DNA of 5,482 nucleotides from Opitutia bacterium UBA7876 (GTDB taxonomy: Bacteria; Verrucomicrobiota; Verrucomicrobiia; Opitutales; Seribacteraceae), in NCBI GenBank assembly GCA_002500665.1, contig DLRY01000073.1, positions 96,502 through 101,983 on the forward strand. Reading direction: 5' to 3'. A program made the position numbers and the translations under genes. This document shows positions 1-5,482 of the stretch, piece by piece (position 1 is the first letter of the stretch; each line of letters opens with the position of its first letter). Below the pieces are notes generated by a model. That model was given only the letters and a program-made list of their open reading frames with translations. It was not told where the DNA came from and searched no databases.

Positions 1-261
1 GATGCCGTCACCATCCATGTCGCCGTTTGGCCCCTCCAGCGCATCACCAGTTCGCGGAGGCGCTTCGTACGACGGGGCTTGTTTTTGCTCCCCGGACGGC
101 GGTGCTCCTTTTTTTTCAGCCTCTTCGGAAATCCCGGAAAGAGGAGGCGAAACATCCTGAGAACCATCATCGGATGAGCAATTTGAAACGAGTTGGCACA
201 AGCTCATCAAAAGAAGGCCGTGGAATAAACCCGCAAAACGAAAATGAAGGGTCTCGGACAT
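1..261 (-). CDS. Exported protein with DxDxDG calcium-type loop, possible lipoprotein (5' part only; runs off the left edge)
   Basis: This frame stays open from an ATG at 261 down to position 1 (87 codons) and continues outside the window. Residues 1-28 look like a signal peptide: Arg8 and a hydrophobic stretch around 9-25 (AGLFHGLLLMSL), ending in LVSNC. Cys28 could be the lipidated cysteine, but Asn at -1 is unusual for a lipobox, so lipidation is uncertain. Residues 29-77 are a Ser/Pro/Glu/Lys-rich linker without obvious fold, typical of a spacer after a lipid anchor or export signal. Residues 79-87 read NGDMDGDGI, which has the DxDxDG spacing of thrombospondin type 3, dockerin and EF-hand loops, so a calcium-binding repeat region probably follows. 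An in-frame stop lies at 328-330, and ATG 261 is the only ATG that leaves a whole signal peptide. No clear ribosome binding site precedes it. The function is unknown. It is transcribed divergently from the flavodoxin gene. Confidence 0.62.
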   Translation of the reverse strand, partial: MSETLHFRFAGLFHGLLLMSLCQLVSNCSSDDGSQDVSPPLSGISEEAEKKGAPPSGEQKQAPSYEAPPRTGDALEGPNGDMDGDGI

Positions 262-318
262 GGAACTTGACTGGAAATTTTGCACCTTGGAACAAATTGT
301 TTTGGGTATCGCTTGGAA

Positions 319-353
319 ATACAAGATTTATAATTAGAATTAAAATTTGACAA
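319..353 (-). promoter_or_regulatory. Candidate promoter for the leftward exported-protein gene
   Basis: Read on the minus strand, TTGTCA (353-348) is followed by an AT-rich spacer and TATAAA (332-327), a 5/6 match to the -10 consensus. The 15-base spacer is shorter than ideal. Transcription would start near 320 and leave a leader of about 60 bases before ATG 261. The -35-like element overlaps the TTGACA of the opposite strand. AT-rich DNA gives such matches easily, so this is a weak call. Confidence 0.28.
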
Positions 354-380
354 TTCCCCAAATCATTAGGATTTATGCTC
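347..380 (+). promoter_or_regulatory. Candidate promoter for the flavodoxin gene
   Basis: A perfect TTGACA -35 hexamer lies at 347-352. At 17-18 bases downstream there is only a weak -10 match (GATTTA at 370-375 or ATTTAT at 371-376). The better-looking TATGCT at 374-379 is 21 bases away, which is too far for a standard promoter. Transcription starting at about 382-387 would give a leader of about 25 bases before the GTG at 409. The perfect -35 and the AT-rich setting between divergent genes support the call; the poor -10 weakens it. Confidence 0.38.
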
Positions 381-408
381 AAAATTCAAACCTTTCACCT
401 ACATAGCC

Positions 409-870
409 GTGTCCAACAAATTAGATATCTTCTTCGGTACTGAAACCGGTAACTCCGAGACCGTCGCGAGGGAAATCGCTGACGAACTCACCGAGCTTGG
501 CGTGGAGAACGAAGTCACCGACCTCTCCGAGTTCTCTGTGGACGATCTTTCTTCGATAGAAAAGGCGTTGATCGTCGTGTCCACTTGGGGCGACGGGGAG
601 CCTCCCGCCATGATGGAGGATTTTTATTATGACTTGGAAGACGGAAAGGCAGGCGACCTGCCTAACCTCGAGTATTCCATCGTGGCCCTCGGGGATACCA
701 GTTATGACGAATTTTGCGGTTGTGGCCGTAAAATCGACGATTACCTGCAAAAGGCGGGGGCCAAGTGCTTTATGGACCGCCTTGAACTCGATACCTACTA
801 CGATGACGAAGTAGCCGAGTGGAAAACCAAGTCCTACCCCAAGATCCAAGAATTGATGGGAGTCGGTTAA
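409..870 (+). CDS. Stand-alone flavodoxin, FMN domain like CysJ/MioC
   Basis: This gene encodes a 153-residue cytoplasmic electron carrier predicted to bind FMN. The fold shows in order: a first beta strand (LDIFFG, residues 5-10); the phosphate-binding loop TETGNSE (11-17); a second loop STWGDGEPP (58-66), where Trp60 may flank the flavin; and VALGDTSYDEFCG (92-104), where Tyr99 is the usual stacking aromatic. The later DRLELD...YDDEVAEW segment also matches the N-terminal flavodoxin domain of sulfite reductase flavoprotein CysJ and the MioC family, more than the classic low-potential FldA type. The length is that of a single domain, with no attached NADPH/FAD reductase. The protein is strongly acidic, as usual for flavodoxins. 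The start is GTG 409: no ATG is available in this frame and the domain begins immediately after it. No Shine-Dalgarno is visible. The redox partners are not in the window. The assignment as a flavodoxin is secure; the exact physiological role is not. Confidence 0.93.
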   Translation: MSNKLDIFFGTETGNSETVAREIADELTELGVENEVTDLSEFSVDDLSSIEKALIVVSTWGDGEPPAMMEDFYYDLEDGKAGDLPNLEYSIVALGDTSYDEFCGCGRKIDDYLQKAGAKCFMDRLELDTYYDDEVAEWKTKSYPKIQELMGVG

Positions 871-924
871 GTCTTCCAGTCTCTCACCGCCTCCCGCTAG
901 CGTTTCAGGTCACTTGGTGTCCCT

Positions 925-1041
925 TCAGATTGTGAGCAGGGTGCCGTCGATTAGTTTCAGAGAGGATTCGAGTTTTTCGTCGACATAATAAATCGCCCAC
1001 TCCACTTCGACTTGGTCGACCGAAGGTGGTTGATCCTTCAA
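925..1041 (-). pseudogene. Short protein-like reading frame, possible small gene or 3' remnant
   Basis: On the minus strand a frame ends at a TGA (927-925) and can be read back from a possible TTG start at 1041, giving 38 residues. Its C-terminal part, VEWAIYYVDEKLESSLKL followed by IDGTLLTI, looks like real protein: alternating hydrophobic and charged residues and codon choices similar to the neighbouring genes. The frame stays open for about another 40 bases upstream of 1041, before a TGA, with no ATG. It is either a very small gene with a weak start or the decayed 3' end of a longer gene. I do not recognise a family. It would converge on the flavodoxin gene, 54 bases away. Confidence 0.25.
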
Positions 1042-1073
1042 TTTTTCAGACGAGCAAGCCTCCGAAAAAAAGT

Positions 1074-1102
1074 TTGTTCGATCCTTTCATTTCAAGTTTA
1101 AT
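1074..1102 (+). promoter_or_regulatory. Candidate sigma70-type promoter of the DUF1549/DUF1553-DUF1501 operon
   Basis: TTGTTC (1074-1079) and TTTAAT (1097-1102) are separated by exactly 17 bases. The -10 matches the consensus at 5 of 6 positions and the -35 keeps the TTG core. Transcription would begin near 1109 and give a leader of about 23 bases before ATG 1132 or 35 before ATG 1144. The position argues against the upstream TTG at 1102 as the translation start, because it lies in the -10 element. Confidence 0.45.
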
Positions 1103-1131
1103 TGGTCGGTTTCTCTTACTATTTTCAGCTC

Positions 1132-3993
1132 ATGGATCGACCTATGCGAATATTCCTTCCAATAAGGTTGGCCAGCTTGACATTGGCCTTGACGGTTCAT
1201 TACGCGAATGGGACGGAAGGCGATGGGAAAAGCAACTCCCATCCATTTTCGGAAGAGCAAAAGAATTGGTGGGCCGTTCAACCCCTTCGAACCGAGAAAG
1301 TGGATGGCCCAGGCAACCCGATCGATTTCTTCGTAAAAAGAAAACTCAAGGGCGAAAACCTGTCTTTGGCCAAAGAAGCCGGACCCTATGAATTCATCCG
1401 GCGGGCCAGTTATGATCTTTGGGGCTTGCCCCCCAAACCCGAAGAAGTCGAGGTCTTCGTCCAATCATTCGAAAAGGACCCTTTACGGGCCAAGGTAGAG
1501 CTAGTCGACCGCCTCCTCGCCGACTCCGCCTATGGGGAGCGCTGGGCCACCCACTGGCTGGACGTCGTCCGATACGCCGAATCAGACGGGTACCGGGCGG
1601 ATGGCTTCCGTCCCTCCGCTTATCTTTATCGGGATTACGTCATCCGTAGCCTCAACGGGGACAAGCCCTATGATCAATTCGTACGCGAACAGTTGGCGGG
1701 CGACGAGATCGACCCAGAAGACTTTGATCACATGGTCGCCACGGGCTTTCTCCGCCATGGCGTCTACGAATGGAACCAGCGCGATGCCCGGATGCAATGG
1801 GAACTGATCCTCAACGAGATGACCAACGTCACGGGTGAAGTCTTTCTCGGCTTGGGCATCGGATGCGCCCAGTGCCATGACCACAAGTTCGACCCCATCC
1901 TTCAAAAAGACTACTATTCCCTGCAGAGCTTTCTCTCCAGCGTCTGGTGGCCTGAGGACGAAAAACTGAGCAAGGCAAGCGACATGACCAAGCTCAGGGA
2001 ATGGGAGATGAAAACCCTTCAGGTCCGCAAGGAAATCCGAAAGATGGAAGACGAGGTCTTCCAGGGAGATATCAAAGGCGTCGTCCGGCAGTTCCCTCAG
2101 GACGTCCAAGAGATGTTCTACAAGAAGGCAGAAGACCGCTCGACCTATGAGCAACAACTCGTGGAATTAATCAACCGCCAGATACGGAACAAAAGATCCA
2201 AGACCAAATGGGACAAAAAATTCGAGAAGAGCAAAGAACTCAAAGGCAAATATGAGGAACTTCAACGCAAACTGGCCAATCTTCCCGCCAAGCCTGCCCT
2301 ACCCCAAGCCTTTGTCACCACCGACCTTTCGCACCGTCCCGCCCGGACTTTCATCCCCGGCAAAAAGAGAACGGAAACCTTCCCCGCCTATCTGACCTTG
2401 CTCGGCTTGCCCAATCCGGAAATCAAGGCGACTCCACACGGCACCACCGGTCGCAGGCTGGCTTTGGCGAATTGGATCGCTTCACCGGACAACCCTCTTT
2501 CGACGCGGGTCATCGTCAACCGGGTCTGGCAGAAGCATTTCGGAAAGGGTCTTGTCGGAAGCGCCAACGACTTTGGTTTCCTGGGCGAGGAACCGTCCCA
2601 TCCCGAGCTGTTGGATTGGCTCGCCACCTCCTTCGTCAAGGAGGGCTGGAAACTCAAGGCTCTTCACAGGAGGATCATGCTCAGTGATACCTATGGGCAG
2701 ACCACCCGACGGGAACCCACGGAAAAAGAAAACACCATAGACCCCGAAAACCGTCTCCTCTGGCGCTTTCCACCCCAACGGCTTGCCGCAGAACAAATCC
2801 GGGATGCCATGCTGGCCACTTCCGGTGAATTGAAACTCAAGTCGGGAGGCACCTCGGCGGACGGCAATTCCCCCCTCAGAAGCATATACTTAAAGAAAAG
2901 AAGAAATTCGCCCGGCCCCATCCTCGCCGCCTTCGACGCTCCCGCCGGTTTTTCATCGGCCTCGGAGAGGCTCGATACGACCACCTCGACCCAAGCCCTT
3001 CTTTTGCGCAACAACCCATGGCCTCATGCCCGGGCTCGCGCCATGGCGAAGAAATTCTCGACCCACGAAACCCTTGAATCCTCCATTGGGAAAATTTTCA
3101 AGGCCGCCTATAGTCGCCCTCCGGCACAGGCCGAAATCGAGCTTGCCCGAAGCTTCCTCGAACAGTTCATGACCCAGTCAACCATGCAGGCAAAAAAAGA
3201 CGCAGCCCAAAAGGGCGCTAAAAAAAACCTCGAACGCCTGACTCTTTCCGAAGAAGAAACCATCCGGATCTTCAAAGGCAACACCTTGGAACTGGGAAGC
3301 AACTGGACTATAGAGGCCATTGCCCGGCTGGACCGAATCCACCCAAACGCACACGTCAACACTCTGCTCAGCCAATCGGCATGGAGCCACCAGAAGCAAG
3401 GCTGGAGCTTCGGGATCACGAGCGCCAAATCAGCCTACGAACCACGCAACTTCATCATGCAACTCACCGGTGAGAACGTCGGGGGAGACGTAATCTACCG
3501 GGTGATTGATTCCAACCTGCAGCTCCCCTTGGAAACTGAACTTTACCTTGCTTGCAGCATCCATCTCTCCCCGAATGGAAATTCCAAGGCCCACTTCGCA
3601 TGGAAGAACTTGGACGATGCGCAGGCCCCATTACGGGAGGCAAGCGTAGAGCACGAAGTGGCCAGTCTTTCTACCGATCAAAAAGATGGACAATTCCTCG
3701 GCGGACGCTCGAACGGACAACACTTCTGGAACGGAAGCGTCAAGCGCCTGCGCATCTCGACCCCCGCAATCGGCAAGGAACTTGGGATCATGGAAGAGTC
3801 CGATATCGGCGAAGAGGAAACTACGGCCAAGCTCGATTTGGATCTCTCCTCCAATCCGGAACAAGTCCTTGAGAAGAAGGGATTCCGTTTGCTCTCTTCC
3901 GGGGCGAGGGACGTTTCTTCACCCCGACTGGAAGCCCTGACTGCCCTTTGCCACGCCGTCCTGACATCCAACGAGTTCCTCTATCTCCACTAA
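1132..3993 (+). CDS. Sec-exported DUF1549/DUF1553 (PSCyt2/PSD1) c-type heme protein with LamG-like insert
   Basis: This encodes a 953-residue secreted protein of the 'planctomycete cytochrome' group; its biochemical function is unproven. Residues 1-27 (MDRPMRIFLPIRLAS..., ending HYANG) form a Sec signal peptide; ATG 1144 (949 residues) is an equally possible start. DUF1549 spans about residues 62-268 and includes the family block WLDVVRYAESDGY and, at 245-249, the CAQCH heme c attachment motif followed by DHKFDP. Residues 287-381 are a highly charged Lys/Glu-rich helical, probably coiled-coil linker. DUF1553 runs from about 438 to 680 (GRRLALANWIASPDNPLSTR, NRVWQKHFGKGLV, then FDAPAGFSSASERLDTTTS). 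A LamG/concanavalin-like beta sandwich follows at about 715-884 (NWTIEAIARLD... to GSVKRLRIS). The DUF1553 closing motif LTALCHAVLTSNEFLYLH ends the protein at 936-953, so the LamG domain sits inside DUF1553. The extra N-terminal PSCyt1 cytochrome domain of many relatives is absent. The next gene starts two bases after the stop. The family call is near certain; the role in glycan or sulfated polymer metabolism is inferred. Confidence 0.93.
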   Translation: MDRPMRIFLPIRLASLTLALTVHYANGTEGDGKSNSHPFSEEQKNWWAVQPLRTEKVDGPGNPIDFFVKRKLKGENLSLAKEAGPYEFIRRASYDLWGLPPKPEEVEVFVQSFEKDPLRAKVELVDRLLADSAYGERWATHWLDVVRYAESDGYRADGFRPSAYLYRDYVIRSLNGDKPYDQFVREQLAGDEIDPEDFDHMVATGFLRHGVYEWNQRDARMQWELILNEMTNVTGEVFLGLGIGCAQCHDHKFDPILQKDYYSLQSFLSSVWWPEDEKLSKASDMTKLREWEMKTLQVRKEIRKMEDEVFQGDIKGVVRQFPQDVQEMFYKKAEDRSTYEQQLVELINRQIRNKRSKTKWDKKFEKSKELKGKYEELQRKLANLPAKPALPQAFVTTDLSHRPARTFIPGKKRTETFPAYLTLLGLPNPEIKATPHGTTGRRLALANWIASPDNPLSTRVIVNRVWQKHFGKGLVGSANDFGFLGEEPSHPELLDWLATSFVKEGWKLKALHRRIMLSDTYGQTTRREPTEKENTIDPENRLLWRFPPQRLAAEQIRDAMLATSGELKLKSGGTSADGNSPLRSIYLKKRRNSPGPILAAFDAPAGFSSASERLDTTTSTQALLLRNNPWPHARARAMAKKFSTHETLESSIGKIFKAAYSRPPAQAEIELARSFLEQFMTQSTMQAKKDAAQKGAKKNLERLTLSEEETIRIFKGNTLELGSNWTIEAIARLDRIHPNAHVNTLLSQSAWSHQKQGWSFGITSAKSAYEPRNFIMQLTGENVGGDVIYRVIDSNLQLPLETELYLACSIHLSPNGNSKAHFAWKNLDDAQAPLREASVEHEVASLSTDQKDGQFLGGRSNGQHFWNGSVKRLRISTPAIGKELGIMEESDIGEEETTAKLDLDLSSNPEQVLEKKGFRLLSSGARDVSSPRLEALTALCHAVLTSNEFLYLH

Positions 3994-3995
3994 CT

Positions 3996-5423
3996 ATGGC
4001 CTGCAACCGCATCGATCAGCCCTTCAACCGCCGACATTTCCTCTCCGCCGCAGGAGCAGGTTTCGGAGCCGTGGCTCTATCTGCGCTTGCCAACGAAGGT
4101 CTCCTCGCCCGGGCTTCTACGAACCCCACTCTCCCCAAGATTCCTCACCGCTGGGGCAAAGCCAAGAACGTCATCTTTCTCTTCATGGAGGGAGGTCCCA
4201 GCCACATCGATCTCTTTGATCCAAAACCACTCCTCAACAAACTGGCCGGCAAGCCTCTCCCCGAAAGCTTCGACCGTCCCGTCACCGCTATGGGGGAAGT
4301 GAATTCTCCCCTCCTCGAATCCAAACGCCAATGGAACCAACACGGGCAGAGTGGCCTCTGGATTTCCGACTGGTTGCCCAACCACAGTCGCATCGCCGAC
4401 GATCTCTGCGTCATCCGCTCCTGCGTATCCGACGGGATCAATCATGCCGGCGGAGTATGCCAGATGAACACCGGTTCGGTCTTCGGAGGTCGGCCCTCGC
4501 TCGGGTCTTGGGTCTCCTACGGTTTGGGTACGGAAAACCAGAACCTTCCCGGCTTCGTGGTCATCAAGGACACAAGCGCCATGGTGGTCAACGGTACACG
4601 ATGCTGGGGAAATGGGTTCATGCCCGCATCTCACCAAGGGGTGCTTCTGGAAAACGGGCCCGAGCCAATCGCCAACCTAAAACCCAGAGCCTCCAAACTC
4701 AAGCAAGCCGAGGGGTTGAAGCTGTCCTTTCTTCAGAGCCTAAATCAAAGACACCTCCAAGGCCGGGAATCCAACACCGAGCTGGAAGCGCGCATCCGCA
4801 GTTATGAATTGGCCGCCAACATGCAAATGCATGCCCCCGAATCGGTCGACCTTGAAAAGGAGCCCGCGTCGACCAAGGCTCTTTACGGGCTGGATCAAAA
4901 GGATACCAAGGTCTTCGGTCAACAATGCCTCCTCGCCCGCCGTTTGGTCGAGCGCGGGGTCCGATTCGTCCAACTCTATCACGGAGCCGGGAGCAAGTGG
5001 GACAGCCACACCAAGATGGAGAGCAACCACTCCAAACTTTGCCGGCAAGTCGATCTGCCCATAGTCGGGCTCATTACCGACCTCAAGGCCCGCGGCCTTT
5101 TGGACGAGACGCTGGTCGTCTGGGGTGGAGAATTCGGGCGCACGCCGATGAGCGAGAAAGGAGACGGGCGGGACCACAACCCGACTGGTTTCACCATGTG
5201 GATGGCCGGGGGAGGCGTAAAAGGCGGACAAGTCATCGGCGAAACCGACGAACTCGGTCTGCATGCGGTCAAAGACAAGGTTCACGTCCACGACCTGCAT
5301 GCCACGATCCTTGGTCTTCTTGGTCTCGATCACACCGAAGTCGTCTATATGCACAAGGGACGCCCCGAACGGGTCGATCTCAATGAAGGCCACTTCAAGA
5401 GACAGGTGCTCAATCCTTCCTGA
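3996..5423 (+). CDS. Tat-exported DUF1501 protein, alkaline phosphatase/sulfatase-like fold
   Basis: This encodes a 475-residue protein of the DUF1501 family, full length for the group. Residues 11-31 (NRRHFLSAAGAGFGAVALSAL) carry a twin-arginine motif at 12-13 and a hydrophobic core, so export in a folded state is expected. Family blocks appear in order: VIFLFMEGGPSHIDLFDPKP (59-78), SDGINHAGGVCQMNTGS (145-161), WDSH (335-338), VVWGGEFGRTP (374-384), GRDHNP (391-396) and HVHDLHATILGLLGLDH (430-446). The Asp/His/Glu residues in these blocks are the likely metal ligands, by analogy with the alkaline phosphatase superfamily; this is inference, and no substrate is known. ATG 3996 is chosen because it directly precedes the Tat signal and lies two bases after the upstream stop, which suggests translational coupling. 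The frame extends upstream to 3948 but that part overlaps the previous gene. No Shine-Dalgarno is visible. DUF1501 genes regularly follow DUF1549/DUF1553 genes in PVC bacteria, so the two products probably act together in the periplasm or at the cell surface. Confidence 0.95.
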   Translation: MACNRIDQPFNRRHFLSAAGAGFGAVALSALANEGLLARASTNPTLPKIPHRWGKAKNVIFLFMEGGPSHIDLFDPKPLLNKLAGKPLPESFDRPVTAMGEVNSPLLESKRQWNQHGQSGLWISDWLPNHSRIADDLCVIRSCVSDGINHAGGVCQMNTGSVFGGRPSLGSWVSYGLGTENQNLPGFVVIKDTSAMVVNGTRCWGNGFMPASHQGVLLENGPEPIANLKPRASKLKQAEGLKLSFLQSLNQRHLQGRESNTELEARIRSYELAANMQMHAPESVDLEKEPASTKALYGLDQKDTKVFGQQCLLARRLVERGVRFVQLYHGAGSKWDSHTKMESNHSKLCRQVDLPIVGLITDLKARGLLDETLVVWGGEFGRTPMSEKGDGRDHNPTGFTMWMAGGGVKGGQVIGETDELGLHAVKDKVHVHDLHATILGLLGLDHTEVVYMHKGRPERVDLNEGHFKRQVLNPS

Positions 5424-5482
5424 ATCTTCTTTTTGGCCCTCCCTCGAACAAAGGCCGACGCCCAAGGAAAATCACCTTGCTT

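Noticed and set aside
27..350. Plus-strand open frame of 107 codons over the left region
   Set aside because: Its translation is compositionally odd, has no recognisable motif and runs antisense to the frame with a signal peptide and DMDGDG loop, which is the better candidate.
895..922. Palindrome CGCTAGCG (895-902) and imperfect hairpin GGTCAC-TTG-GTGTCC (908-922) after the flavodoxin gene as a terminator
   Set aside because: The stem has an internal mismatch and only a three-base loop, and no T-run follows on either strand.
979..1021. Two GTCGAC sites, one within GGTCGACC, in the gap before the operon as an operator
   Set aside because: GTCGAC also occurs inside coding sequence (around 1504, 4847 and 4868), so it seems a common hexamer here rather than a specific regulatory site.
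1102..1131. TTG at 1102 as the start of the DUF1549/DUF1553 gene
   Set aside because: It overlaps the candidate -10 element, would add ten residues ahead of the signal peptide, and two ATG codons (1132, 1144) give a normal signal peptide.
4740..5465. Long minus-strand open frame (241 codons) opposite the DUF1501 gene
   Set aside because: It lies antisense to well-conserved DUF1501 motifs and its own translation shows no family motif; long antisense frames are common in GC-rich codon contexts.
5463..5479. CAAGG/CCTTG inverted repeat near the right edge as an operon terminator
   Set aside because: The stem is only 5 bp with a 7-base loop, and the window ends three bases later, so no T-tract can be seen.
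1..5482. CRISPR arrays, tRNA or rRNA genes, insertion sequences, attachment sites
   Set aside because: No regularly spaced repeats, cloverleaf sequences, transposase motifs or terminal inverted repeats were seen on either strand.

Overview
The window most likely comes from a bacterium of the PVC group (Planctomycetota or Verrucomicrobiota). The main evidence is a tandem pair encoding a DUF1549/DUF1553 ('planctomycete cytochrome / PSD1') secreted heme-type protein and a DUF1501 protein. This pair is a hallmark of these phyla and is rare elsewhere. Moderate GC content, weak or absent Shine-Dalgarno sequences and a calcium-loop (DxDxDG) exported protein fit the same group. I lean towards Verrucomicrobiota, but this is inference only.

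Layout. Positions 1-261, minus strand: the 5' part of a gene running off the left edge. It encodes an exported, possibly lipid-anchored protein with a low-complexity linker and a calcium-binding-type DMDGDG loop. Positions 262-408: an AT-rich divergent intergenic region with a perfect TTGACA hexamer and candidate promoters in both directions. Positions 409-870, plus strand: a small stand-alone flavodoxin resembling the FMN domain of CysJ/MioC, with a GTG start. Positions 871-1131: an intergenic region holding a short protein-like reading frame on the minus strand (925-1041), possibly a gene remnant, and a good candidate sigma70-type promoter (1074-1102). Positions 1132-3993, plus strand: a 953-residue Sec-exported DUF1549/DUF1553 protein with a CAQCH heme-binding motif, a charged helical linker and a LamG-like domain inserted near its C-terminus. 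Positions 3996-5423, plus strand: a 475-residue Tat-exported DUF1501 protein, two bases after the previous stop. Positions 5424-5482: non-coding as far as can be seen, with no convincing terminator.

How the genes may work together. The last two genes form a tight operon, probably driven by the promoter just before 1132. Both products should act outside the cytoplasm: one as a c-type-heme protein with a possible carbohydrate-binding jelly roll, the other as a member of the alkaline phosphatase/sulfatase-like superfamily. The biochemical role of this pair is not established. Its common proximity to sulfatase and polysaccharide-degradation genes in PVC bacteria suggests glycan processing, but no sulfatase or glycosidase lies in this window. 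The flavodoxin is cytoplasmic and probably a separate transcription unit, and nothing in the sequence links it mechanistically to the pair.
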